From positions 434,001 to 498,000 of the forward strand of contig DDLX01000028.1 of the NCBI GenBank assembly GCA_002340355.1: a stretch of DNA of 64,000 nt. The letters run 5' to 3'. Position 1 is the first letter of the stretch. Every line of letters begins with the position of its first letter. Below the pieces are notes generated by a model. The model was not told the origin of the DNA and made no database searches. It worked only from the letters and a program-made list of their open reading frames with translations. Made by a program: the position numbers and the translations under genes. Below, piece after piece: positions 43,027 through 52,491 of the stretch. The DNA is from Cytophagales bacterium UBA2561 (lineage in GTDB: Bacteria > Bacteroidota > Bacteroidia > Cytophagales > Thermoflexibacteraceae).

Positions 43027-44955
43027 TCACTTCACTCGTAAACGTTGTCCAACAGATAAACTATTACTTCTTAAACCATTCAATCGCTTCAATATTTTGA
43101 CCTCTGTTTTATAACGCCGTGCAATCAACCAAAGACTTTCACCTCGCCGAATCGTATGGTATTTTTTGATAGTCTTAGCCTTAATAACCTTACTAGTTTT
43201 AGCAGTGTTTGGATAAATAGTTAGTTTCTGACCAATACGAATCTTTTCATTTGTTAAACCATTCCAACGTTTAATATCTCGAATGTAAGCATTGTATTTA
43301 TCAGATAAATAACTTAAGTTATCTCCATTCTCAACAGTGTATGTAATTTTCTTTGGAAATGTTTTTTTATAAGCCGTCTTCTGGTAACTTTTCTTGTAGG
43401 TCACTTTTTGCGACTTGATTTGTGTAGTTTTCGTTGTATTAGCCTTAGCCAATATTTGTTCAGAAGGTTTGTCTAACTTTTTGATAGGCTTTTTCTTGGG
43501 GATAATTTTAAAAACCAAACTATCTTTTTGATTTTCTGTCAGATGAAAATAATACGAATTCAATAAAGCATTCGCATACAATCGTCCTTTGACTTGATAG
43601 CCTTTAGAAGAAAGGTGTAAACGATCAGGTTGTGCTAACCTGTTTCTTCTCCAATCATTCATTGATAGCGCTCCTCCACCCACATCATAAAAGTTATAAA
43701 ATGCGCATTTATTTTTTTTAGCCACTCGTTGAACAACTTGGGCATACTCTGCACATTCCCCGATATTTACACCTCTTCGATAAGAGTCTTGTGTACCTGT
43801 TATCAAAATACTACTTTTAGGAGAATTATCCCGAATATAATTTACGAGACGTTGCAATTTTTTCTCTTGATAATTCATATCCGTTCGGAAAGGAACTAAA
43901 TCATTCACTCCCAAATCAACTACTACTAAATCAGGATTAATGGCTCGAATTTGTTGAGGTAATAACTTTTGCTTTAGAATTCCACTTAGTCCTACCCCAT
44001 TAATTCCAACACTATGATACAAAACTCCTTGGTCATGAACACTTTCTACAGAAACACCATAGCACTCAAAAAAACGTTGAGAAGGTTTATTTTTCTGTAT
44101 CAGAAATTCTAAATTAGAAGATGCGATAGGAAGCTCTACTTCTACAAATGGTGAGCAAGTTGAATCACTACAATCTATGGTAATGGGTGGATATTCATCC
44201 GAAAACTTAACTGCAATATCAAAACTTTCAGGATGCTGTTTACAAAAGATTTTAACTTTCCGAAAATCTTTACGTATTGAGTGCCATTGTTTATGAAATC
44301 GAAACTTGAAACTAGCTCCAGAATCTGCTGTTCGAATAGTTGCTCCACTCACTCCTAATGCCAACTGCGGACGACGTTGTACACTCTTGGCTGTTGCCCA
44401 GCTTCCTGTATAAGAGGTTGAGTAATCATAAGCGGTATTGGTGTGCAAAATCGAAAGTGGAAAAATCATACCTCGACCACCATCTCCGAAAGCTTTTTGC
44501 AATCGATTTCGGATAGTTCCTGTAATTAGATCAAACTGGACATGTGAGTCACCGATATGTAAAATATTTAACCTTCGGCAAGATGTTTCTTCCAATTTAC
44601 GGAAAAAGGGTTGTATTGCTTCGAAATCATGCCATTGCACATAATTTTGAGCATAATTAATAAAAGGATATTCCGTTTTAGTATCAATATTATCACAGAT
44701 ATATTGAGGCAATCCTGCAGAATCCGCTCGGAAGTAACTTCGTGGAGTAACAGGATTATGTTTTTTTACTGTCTTTTCAAATAATTGAAGATAGTTTTCT
44801 TCACAAAACAAACTGTCAGGCACAACTTTTGGCAGTGCAGAGAGCAAACTTTGTGGAGTTTGTGCAGATACATATAACAAATTAAGACAGCAAAAAAGCA
44901 TCGGAATAATGAATCGTAGCACCAACGAAAAGTGTGGATTTGCGTTCATTCTCAT
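43027..44955 (-). CDS. SGNH-hydrolase with two C-terminal LysM domains
   Basis: I start at 44955 (MRMNANPHFSLVLRFIIPML), which gives a signal peptide; the frame runs open to 45090 but those residues are charged. Block I is ILHIGDSHVQ (GDSH in place of GDSL), block III is DLGVNDL, and block V is DRLHLSSKGY, so the Ser-Asp-His triad is complete. A Lys/Thr-rich linker leads to two LysM domains at the C-terminus (VENGDNLSYLSDKYN and RRGESLWLIARRYK). The 642-residue envelope protein probably binds peptidoglycan and removes ester-linked groups such as O-acetyl from it or another glycan. Confidence 0.82.
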   Translation of the reverse strand: MRMNANPHFSLVLRFIIPMLFCCLNLLYVSAQTPQSLLSALPKVVPDSLFCEENYLQLFEKTVKKHNPVTPRSYFRADSAGLPQYICDNIDTKTEYPFINYAQNYVQWHDFEAIQPFFRKLEETSCRRLNILHIGDSHVQFDLITGTIRNRLQKAFGDGGRGMIFPLSILHTNTAYDYSTSYTGSWATAKSVQRRPQLALGVSGATIRTADSGASFKFRFHKQWHSIRKDFRKVKIFCKQHPESFDIAVKFSDEYPPITIDCSDSTCSPFVEVELPIASSNLEFLIQKNKPSQRFFECYGVSVESVHDQGVLYHSVGINGVGLSGILKQKLLPQQIRAINPDLVVVDLGVNDLVPFRTDMNYQEKKLQRLVNYIRDNSPKSSILITGTQDSYRRGVNIGECAEYAQVVQRVAKKNKCAFYNFYDVGGGALSMNDWRRNRLAQPDRLHLSSKGYQVKGRLYANALLNSYYFHLTENQKDSLVFKIIPKKKPIKKLDKPSEQILAKANTTKTTQIKSQKVTYKKSYQKTAYKKTFPKKITYTVENGDNLSYLSDKYNAYIRDIKRWNGLTNEKIRIGQKLTIYPNTAKTSKVIKAKTIKKYHTIRRGESLWLIARRYKTEVKILKRLNGLRSNSLSVGQRLRVK

Positions 44956-45334
44956 AGGATTTTCTTCGGTTTTTAAAGATAAAGTAAAAGTGGAGAGGGG
45001 ATTTTTATCCCTTAAGTTATCTACTAAATTGACTAATTTTAATTGTTGAGCCATTATGCCAACTGACAATCTATCCGCAAATGTAAACAATCATGAGGGT
45101 TTCACAAATAGAGTTCGAGAACTATTTTTGTTAAAAATCAGCTTAGTTCATTTTTTTTCATCAAAACTGTCAATCATCAGTTACTTTGAATAGCTTTTGA
45201 ACTTATTTCATCAATCTGTTTTTTGTACGTCATTTTCCATTTTTTTTCTTTAATTACAAGGTATTTTATCTACTAATTTTTTCACAAGTTATCTAAAGCT
45301 TTATCCTTCTCAAAGAAGTCATTTGTAAAATAAA

Positions 45335-45389
45335 AAGCTCTATAAGAAATATATTTTAGATAAAAAAAATATCTTATCCTATAGAGCTT
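45335..45389. repeat. Long hairpin in the gap before the DUF2339 gene
   Basis: AAGCTCTATA at 45335-45344 pairs with TATAGAGCTT at 45380-45389, and inner ATAAGA/TCTTAT arms extend it with a bulge. The 984-bp gap (44956-45939) holds this structure and otherwise AT-rich sequence in which I see no gene. A GTTTGTTATT stretch follows the hairpin. Confidence 0.45.
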
Positions 45390-45868
45390 GTTTGTTATTC
45401 TGGTGTTAATTTAATTATTATTTTAATAACATAATTAATCAAGCAAAATCGTGAAATATTCAACTTAGACACATAATTTACGTTTTCTATATAGCCTTGT
45501 AGTTCGTATGGTTTTATTCTAGTACCTCATAAATTTACTATTATTAATATCATTCACTGAAACTAGGCATAATATTATTTACTATTACAATATCTAATTA
45601 GTAGATTTTAAAGATAATCCTCACGATATAGCTCATTATGAACCAATAGTAATTTACACTGAAAATGAGATATAATTAATTGGATTTAAATTTGTTCTTA
45701 AATTGTAGAATGTCACAAACTCAGATTTATCCTCATTTTCAAATTCAATTTGAGAACGTAGTATTTCAAACTTGATGCACCATAAACTTTCGTTTCATGA
45801 TGTTATATTTGACAACTAATTTTTTAACAAAAACAGCAAAAAATGCAGTATCGTTCCGATATTTTATG

Positions 45869-45876
45869 TAAGTTTG
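45869..45876 (+). promoter_or_regulatory. -7 element before the DUF2339 gene
   Basis: TAAGTTTG at 45869-45876 fits TAnnTTTG. No TTG at the usual distance. The start codon is 63 nt downstream. Confidence 0.35.
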
Positions 45877-45939
45877 TATAAAACCGAAATGATTATAACT
45901 CCTTAAAATTTAAGGTTGAAGCCCTAAATCGAAGAACCA

Positions 45940-48387
45940 ATGAGCAAAGAAAAATCATCCAAAACAAAGATACCTTCCGAAAAATCATCCAATTGGGTCT
46001 CTGAAACTCGTGCTTACCGTGAGTCGATGCGAGAACATCATCTCGGCGATTTTGCTAACCTCGAAAGTGACCCTGACTATCACTCACTATTCTTAGAAAG
46101 TGATTTAACACTACACGATGAAGAGCTTCGACAAGCAAAATTATATGGGAAGGAAGAGGTAGTTCTTGAAGAAGAACCTCCAAAACTTAAAAAGACTGAA
46201 CCAGAACTAGCTTCTAATGATGAACTTGAAGCTCCCAAACCAGAAACCAAAGCCAAGCCTAAGAAAGAAGAACCCAAAGATTCTAAGAATAAACCTTTTT
46301 CTATAAAGGAAGCCAGTAACAAAACACGGGAAAAACTACGACAAGAATTTGGCGTGGAATATCTTATTGGTGAAACATTAATCCCTGCTATAGGTGCTGT
46401 GATTTTAATGTTCAGTCTTGGACTACTTATTAATGAAGGAGTAAAAGCAGGAGTAGTTACAGAGTTTCACCGAATTCTAATTGGAGTAGTGGTATCAGGA
46501 GGATTGTTGGCTTTTGCTCATCAACAGTACATTAAACGCCCTAGTCTGAGTAACTTGGCAGCATGGGGAGGTTTTATTGGCTTTTATGTTCTCAATGTTA
46601 TTTCACACCTCGTTTATGAATTTTATGACACAGATGCCTTTCTATTTATCAATATATTAGTAACTGCAGGTATTTTAATTACGTCACTTCAATTCAAGAA
46701 CGTAGCCCTATTTTATTTAGCTATTTTAGGGGTATATTATTCTCCTGTGGTGGTAGCAATGCACATTGACTATCTTCACGTTATGTTGTATTTGATTTTC
46801 TCCAGTATTTTAATTATGGTTATAGCCTATCGACAAAACTGGAATTATATCAATATTGTACTATTTGCTTGTGTAGTTCTACCAATGATTCATTGGTTAT
46901 TCACCAAAACTCCTGCGACAGAGGAATTTAGTTTAACTTTCATGATAGTAACAGGAGTTTGTGGCTTGTTCTACGGGATGGTATTATTTTTTGGAGTTCA
47001 AAAAGATCGCAAATTAACCAATGCCGAATATGCCATGTACTTCTTAAGCATTGCCATATATTTCGGAATCGTATTGAAAATGATCTACTTTGATGCTAAA
47101 ATGCCACTCGAAGATTTCGGATTTTTCATGTTTGCCTTTGGGCTTTTCTGTGCAGGAATTACTGGCTTAATGTATTTTCGCCGTCCATTTGATACGATTT
47201 TATTTGACGGCACTCAAGTCATTGCTTTGCTGTTAATTACATTTTCCATTCCTATTTTTACTGAGCCTAGTACATGGAATTTTCTCTGGATTATTGAGTC
47301 TGTTATTTTGCTTTGGTTAGCACAAAGTACTGATTTGCGATTTGTTCGAAATGCATCAGGCTCAACGGTAGTTTTAGCTATTATTATGTTAGTTCATGAT
47401 TGGATCGTAACCTACACAGGTACATCTCAAGTATTCTTTTTTAATGCAGCAGTAAAATCAGCAATTTATACGGTATTAGTTTTAGGGATTTCAGTTTATT
47501 TAATGATTCGAAACGAAGATAAATATGGTAAAAACGATACCATTCTATTCTTAACTTATGAAGTCTATCGAAATTTATTAGCAGGATTTACCGTATTTGT
47601 CATTTGGGGCATTGGAAATATCGAATTAAACTATCACAATCTTACTGATAAAGATCATGCTATCATCCTAAATGGTATCTATAACTCATTATTCTTTGCT
47701 GCTTTATGGTTTGTTTCAAAACATTACCAGTTAAATACGAAGAAAGTCATGGAGGGTATTTTGTATTTCTTCATTATATCATATGTACTGGTTGATAGAT
47801 TATTTATAGTTGATTTGCGAAATGCCTATTTGATGGACGGAGGAGATACTTGGGGATATATGACGCACTATTTATATTTAATTATTTTAGTTGCTATATC
47901 TACTTTATTACTCATTGATAATCAGAAAAATACACCAAAATATTTTGAAAAAATTATTTCGGCATTTGCTTCTTTGGGAGTTATTTATTTGACCTTTGAA
48001 TTCGAACATATTTACGTAACCCTTAATCATATAGAAGGCTTAGGTATTAGTGATCTGCTCAATGATGTATGGCATATTGGTTGGGAGATTTTATGGGCAT
48101 TATGTGCTGTTACATTAATTTGGTTAGGCATCCGTTATCAGCTTAAACCACTCAGAATGTTAGCTTTAGTCCTATTTGCAGGAATTTTAATTAAGTTCTT
48201 TGTAAGAGACTTCCGATTACTTACAACTTTACAACAATTAACTTCAACTATGATTCTAGGCTTATTACTATTAGGTATAGGCAAACAATATGGTAAGAAG
48301 TTTTTACGTATGATTAATGATGGTACAGTTCCTGAAAATTTCTTAGAGGATTCAAATAAGGATGAACAAAAAAATACATCCTCATAA
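45940..48387 (+). CDS. DUF2339 multi-pass membrane protein
   Basis: The 815-residue protein has a charged N-terminal region (about 1-125, Lys/Glu/Pro-rich, with KETKAKPKKEEPK-like stretches) and then more than twenty hydrophobic segments to the end. The layout and segments such as LIGETLIPAIGAVILMFSLG match DUF2339, a family of large membrane proteins of unknown role. Its terminator is a strong hairpin. The function is not known for the family. Confidence 0.78.
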   Translation: MSKEKSSKTKIPSEKSSNWVSETRAYRESMREHHLGDFANLESDPDYHSLFLESDLTLHDEELRQAKLYGKEEVVLEEEPPKLKKTEPELASNDELEAPKPETKAKPKKEEPKDSKNKPFSIKEASNKTREKLRQEFGVEYLIGETLIPAIGAVILMFSLGLLINEGVKAGVVTEFHRILIGVVVSGGLLAFAHQQYIKRPSLSNLAAWGGFIGFYVLNVISHLVYEFYDTDAFLFINILVTAGILITSLQFKNVALFYLAILGVYYSPVVVAMHIDYLHVMLYLIFSSILIMVIAYRQNWNYINIVLFACVVLPMIHWLFTKTPATEEFSLTFMIVTGVCGLFYGMVLFFGVQKDRKLTNAEYAMYFLSIAIYFGIVLKMIYFDAKMPLEDFGFFMFAFGLFCAGITGLMYFRRPFDTILFDGTQVIALLLITFSIPIFTEPSTWNFLWIIESVILLWLAQSTDLRFVRNASGSTVVLAIIMLVHDWIVTYTGTSQVFFFNAAVKSAIYTVLVLGISVYLMIRNEDKYGKNDTILFLTYEVYRNLLAGFTVFVIWGIGNIELNYHNLTDKDHAIILNGIYNSLFFAALWFVSKHYQLNTKKVMEGILYFFIISYVLVDRLFIVDLRNAYLMDGGDTWGYMTHYLYLIILVAISTLLLIDNQKNTPKYFEKIISAFASLGVIYLTFEFEHIYVTLNHIEGLGISDLLNDVWHIGWEILWALCAVTLIWLGIRYQLKPLRMLALVLFAGILIKFFVRDFRLLTTLQQLTSTMILGLLLLGIGKQYGKKFLRMINDGTVPENFLEDSNKDEQKNTSS

Positions 48388-48413
48388 AAGAATTCATTAA
48401 TAAGTAATCAGTG

Positions 48414-48454
48414 AAAAGACGGTTCTAATTTTTTTATTAGAACCGTCTTTTTTT
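48414..48454 (+). terminator. Terminator after the DUF2339 gene
   Basis: AAAAGACGGTTCTAAT at 48414-48429 pairs with ATTAGAACCGTCTTTT at 48436-48451, a 16-bp perfect stem around six T residues, then more T. One of the strongest terminators in the window. Confidence 0.9.
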
Positions 48455-49084
48455 GTATCATCTCTTCTAAATACTTTCAAAATAAGCAAACATTCAATAA
48501 AAATACATTGTATCATTCGGCTTCATAAAGTAGTCAAATTTATCATATATTCTTGATTTTTAAGCTAAAACAATTTGATATTTGTAACAGCCTACAGACG
48601 CAATTCTAATAGTTATCAATATTAAAAAACAGAAAAGTTAGTTAAAAATTAGAGCAAAATCAGATTTTTATGAGTACATTTGCAAATGCAAAACCTGAGC
48701 TATATTCAAAATGACAAGCTTATTGTAACTTTAGTAATATAAATGAGGCAAAAACATACAAATATTTGATAATCAAAGAATTATATTTATTTTATTTCAA
48801 AAAACAAAGTATAAGCTCTTGTTTTCTTAATAATCTCATTATCTTAAAAATTATAGTTTTGTGATATGACAGTCCATCATAAAGTGCAAACTCATAAAGA
48901 ATTAATAATAAGCTTAGTTGGTCATATTTATTTGATAACCACTTAAAGTTAATACATTCAGAATCTTATAATCTAATCAAAATATAAACAAGATGACTGA
49001 CTTAACTCAAGAGTTATTTTTCTGAGTTAGGAATCTTTGTTTGTTATATCAAAAACAACCTTAATCCAGAAGCTCGTGATACCC
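48455..49084. other. AT-rich gap upstream of dnaA
   Basis: About 630 bp, very AT-rich, with no gene. It contains TTTGATAATCAAA at 48775-48787, a palindrome related to 7851-7865. A replication origin is often next to dnaA, but I found no convincing DnaA box (TTATCCACA or close forms) here, so no origin is claimed. Confidence 0.4.
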
Positions 49085-50536
49085 ATGTCTCAAAATTGCA
49101 TCACCGTTTGGAATAACTGTCTCCGCATTATTCGGCAACACGTTGGTGAACAGAGTTTTGAAACATGGTTTAAGCCCATTAAGCCTGTAAAATTAGCTGA
49201 TTCAATTCTGACTATTCAAGTGCCTAGTCAATTTTTTTATGAATGGCTTGAAGAACATTATGTGCAAATACTACGAAAGGCTATTCATGTAGAATTGGGC
49301 AAAAAAGGACGACTGCAGTATTCTATCGTAGTTGATAAGGGCAATCCTTCACAACAGCCCTTCACAATAAACATTCCCAACAAACAAGCTCAAACTCCAC
49401 AAACTGGAGCTTTGCGTTTACCTGATAACAAAAAAACTCCAGTAACTGAGGAAAAACATAATCCTTTTGTTATCAAACCTATAAAACCAAATGCCCGAAA
49501 ATCGAACTTAAATGAACGTTATACTTTTAACAATTTTATTGAAGGTGGTTGTAATAAAGTAGCACGTTCAGCAGGAGTTGCTGTAGCTCAAAAACCAGGA
49601 ATCACTGCATTTAATCCTTTTCTGGTGTATGGTGGTGTTGGATTAGGTAAAACACATTTAGTCCAAGCTATCGGAAATGAGATTTTGCGCCAAGCTCCTC
49701 AGAAGTTTGTACTTTATGTTCCTTCAGATACCTTCATTACACAATTTGTAGAAGCTCTACGAACCCGTAGAATGCAAGATTTTACCAATTATTATTTACA
49801 AGCTGATGTTTTAATTATTGATGATATTCAGTTTTTAGGAGGAAAAGAACGAACTCAAGAAAATTTCTTTCATATTTTCAATCACTTACACCAGTTAGAT
49901 AAGCAAATTATAATGACTAGTGATTGTCCTCCAAAACAATTACAAGGTTTACAAGACCGACTTCTATCTCGTTTCAAATGGGGATTAACTACTGATGTTT
50001 ATGTTCCTACTTATCCTACTAGGCTCACCATTATCAAAAATAAAGTAGAGTCAGAAGGTATTCAGATGTCTCAGAGTGTCATAGAATACATTGCTCGAAA
50101 TGTCGATACTAATGTTCGAGAATTAGAAGGTGTAGTTATTTCACTAATTGCGAAATCCTCTCTTATTCGACAAGAGATTAATATGGAATTGGTTGATAGT
50201 GTTATGTCCTCGATTGTCTCAGACAGCAAAAAATTTGAACAACGCACCTTAAATGCTTCTCATATTCAAGAAGTTATTATTCGTTATTTTAGTCTGAAAG
50301 AACAAGATTTGATGTCGAAAAGTCGAAAAAAAGACATCTCAATAGCCCGTCAGATGGCAATGTATTTTTGTCAAGAATATACCGATTTATCTCTTAAAAA
50401 TATTGGCAAGATTTTTGGTAATAGAGACCATACTACTGTTATTCATGCTGTTAGAACAGTCAAATCAAAAATCAACAGTGAACTGGGCTATAAAGAAACT
50501 ATTAATCAAATTAAAAGAGAGCTAAAAGTTTTATGA
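49085..50536 (+). CDS. dnaA: Chromosomal replication initiator DnaA
   Basis: I start at 49085 (MSQNCITVWNNCL) since the ATG gives the family's N-terminal helix; a start at 49037 would add a 16-residue prefix. The 483-residue product has domain I (interaction), a Pro/Lys-rich linker, an AAA+ core with Walker A GGVGLGKTHL and Walker B LIIDDIQFL, and a C-terminal DNA-binding helix-turn-helix with NRDHTTVIHAV. It opens the chromosomal origin. No other replication genes (dnaN, recF) are adjacent, as is common in this phylum. Confidence 0.95.
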   Translation: MSQNCITVWNNCLRIIRQHVGEQSFETWFKPIKPVKLADSILTIQVPSQFFYEWLEEHYVQILRKAIHVELGKKGRLQYSIVVDKGNPSQQPFTINIPNKQAQTPQTGALRLPDNKKTPVTEEKHNPFVIKPIKPNARKSNLNERYTFNNFIEGGCNKVARSAGVAVAQKPGITAFNPFLVYGGVGLGKTHLVQAIGNEILRQAPQKFVLYVPSDTFITQFVEALRTRRMQDFTNYYLQADVLIIDDIQFLGGKERTQENFFHIFNHLHQLDKQIIMTSDCPPKQLQGLQDRLLSRFKWGLTTDVYVPTYPTRLTIIKNKVESEGIQMSQSVIEYIARNVDTNVRELEGVVISLIAKSSLIRQEINMELVDSVMSSIVSDSKKFEQRTLNASHIQEVIIRYFSLKEQDLMSKSRKKDISIARQMAMYFCQEYTDLSLKNIGKIFGNRDHTTVIHAVRTVKSKINSELGYKETINQIKRELKVL

Positions 50537-50593
50537 TTTTTAAGTTTATAAGAATAATCTGATTAAGATTCAATAAATATCATTCAGATAACT

Positions 50594-51241
50594 ATGAGAA
50601 AGTTCTTATTTATTAGTTTTTTATTTGTAGCTTCTTCCGCTTCTGGACAAATCAAAATTGCCAAATTAAAATACAACGGTGGTGGAGATTGGTATTCTAA
50701 TCCTACGGCACTTCCTAATTTAATTAAATATTGTAATAAAAACCTTCACTTACATTTAACTCCAGAAGAAGATATAGTAGAAGTTGGTTCACCTGAATTA
50801 TTTTCTTATCCCTTTGTTCATATGACAGGTCATGGGAATGTTGTTTTTTCTGAAGATGAAGCCCTTAATCTTAGAAATTATTTAGTTGCTGGTGGATTTT
50901 TACATATTGATGATAACTATGGAATGGACAAATTTGTACGTTTAGAAATGAAAAAAGTATTTCCTGAATTAGAGTTAATTCAACTACCTTTCTCACACGA
51001 AATTTATCGTCAAAAATATTCATTTTCAGAAGGATTACCTAAAATTCATGAGCATGATGGGAAACCTGCCCAAGGCTTAGGATTAATTTACGAAGGACGA
51101 TTAGTTTGTTTTTATAGTTATGAATCAGATTTAGGAGATGGTTGGGAAGACCCCATAATCCACAATGATCCCAAGGAATTGCGTGAAAAAGCCTTAAAAA
51201 TGGGAGCAAATTTGATTTCATTTGCTTTTACACAAAACTAA
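50594..51241 (+). CDS. DUF4159-domain secreted protein
   Basis: The 215-residue protein has a signal peptide (about 1-19, ending ASGQ) and a DUF4159 domain: KLKYNGGGDWYSNP, LRNYLVAGGFLHIDDNYG and a DLGDGWED segment. DUF4159 resembles a glutamine-amidotransferase-like fold without the catalytic Cys and often sits with MoxR/BatA-type genes in other genomes; none is here. It follows dnaA by 57 bp. Function unknown. Confidence 0.83.
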   Translation: MRKFLFISFLFVASSASGQIKIAKLKYNGGGDWYSNPTALPNLIKYCNKNLHLHLTPEEDIVEVGSPELFSYPFVHMTGHGNVVFSEDEALNLRNYLVAGGFLHIDDNYGMDKFVRLEMKKVFPELELIQLPFSHEIYRQKYSFSEGLPKIHEHDGKPAQGLGLIYEGRLVCFYSYESDLGDGWEDPIIHNDPKELREKALKMGANLISFAFTQN

Positions 51242-51256
51242 GAACAAATTAAAACT

Positions 51257-51264
51257 TAAATTTG
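51257..51264 (+). promoter_or_regulatory. -7 element before gpsA
   Basis: TAAATTTG at 51257-51264 fits TAnnTTTG. The gpsA start is 71 nt downstream. Confidence 0.3.
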
Positions 51265-51335
51265 CATTGGCTCAACTAGTTCATATTTCAAATAAACAGG
51301 CATCACTATTTTTCTAAGTAGCAAATTATTTCATT

Positions 51336-52358
51336 TTGAAAGTATTGGAACAAGTTAAACCCATTAAGATTGCCGTATTAGGTGGTGGAAGTTGGGCAAC
51401 AGCATTAATCAAGATGCTTTCTGAAAATCATGTACAAATTCATTGGTGGTTGCGCTCAGAATCAGATATTCAACATATCAAAACTTATCGACACAACCCT
51501 AGTTATCTAAGTTCTGTTCAGATTGATTTACAGAAAGTTACCCCTTTTAATAATCTACGTGACAGCCTAAGAGATGTCCAAATGGTCATTATTGCCATTC
51601 CCTCAGCTTTTGTTGCCAAGGCTATCCGAAAACTAGCCCCTGATGATTTAGACAAAAAACTAATCATTTCAGCAGTCAAAGGGATGATTCCCGAAGAGAA
51701 TGTATTGATTACAGAATATTTCCAACAAAAGTTTGAAGTTCCTGAAGAAAATTTTCTAATTATTGCAGGTCCTTGTCATGCTGAGGAAGTTGCTATGGAA
51801 CGTCAGTCCTATTTAACTATTGGTGGAAATAAACCCTATTATGCTGAAAGATTTGCTCAATTGCTTCGCTCTCGTTTTGTTCATGCTAGCGTTATCTCTG
51901 ATGTTTACGGAACGGAGTATTGTGCAGTTATGAAGAATATCATTGCAGTCGCCTGTGGTATTTCTCATGGTCTAAATCATGGAGATAATTTTCAGGCAGT
52001 ATTGGTTGCTAATGCTTTAGAGGAGATTGAACGATTTATTGATATTGTCGTACCTCATCAAAAAAATTTACGAAATTTGAAAAGCTCTGCTTACTTAGGT
52101 GATTTATTGGTTACGACTTATTCCCAATTTAGCCGAAACCGAACCTTTGGGAATATGATAGGACGTGGCTACTCTGTTCGTTCAGCACAAATGGAAATGA
52201 ACATGATTGCAGAAGGATACTATGCCGTAAAAAGTATCTATAAAATTAATCGGAAATACAAAGTAAATCTACCAATAATCACAGCCGTATATAATATTTT
52301 GTACGAACGGATTTCACCTGTAATCGAATTCCAGATTTTAAAAAATTTGATAAAATAG
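51336..52358 (+). CDS. gpsA: Glycerol-3-phosphate dehydrogenase [NAD(P)+]
   Basis: The 340-residue enzyme reduces dihydroxyacetone phosphate to sn-glycerol 3-phosphate, the entry to phospholipid synthesis. The dinucleotide motif KIAVLGGGSWATAL comes at residue 11, followed by IAGPCHAEEVA and, near the active site, MKNIIAVACGISHG and FSRNRTFGNMIG. No ATG lies near the N-terminal end of the domain; the frame is started at TTG 51336, with TTG 51345 as the alternative. Cytoplasmic. A -7 element is upstream. Confidence 0.9.
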   Translation: MKVLEQVKPIKIAVLGGGSWATALIKMLSENHVQIHWWLRSESDIQHIKTYRHNPSYLSSVQIDLQKVTPFNNLRDSLRDVQMVIIAIPSAFVAKAIRKLAPDDLDKKLIISAVKGMIPEENVLITEYFQQKFEVPEENFLIIAGPCHAEEVAMERQSYLTIGGNKPYYAERFAQLLRSRFVHASVISDVYGTEYCAVMKNIIAVACGISHGLNHGDNFQAVLVANALEEIERFIDIVVPHQKNLRNLKSSAYLGDLLVTTYSQFSRNRTFGNMIGRGYSVRSAQMEMNMIAEGYYAVKSIYKINRKYKVNLPIITAVYNILYERISPVIEFQILKNLIK

Positions 52359-52491
52359 CAACTATCTTCAAAAACGGAATAAATTTTGGGTAGTTATTTT
52401 ATATAAGACCGTCTGAATCAGCCTTCCTGACCAAAACAGGAAAATTCAAAAACGTTTGTAAAACAGTCTTCCTATTTATGAATTCAACACA

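Noticed and set aside
48455..49084. Replication origin next to dnaA
   Set aside because: No DnaA boxes were found on reading both strands; AT-richness alone is not enough.
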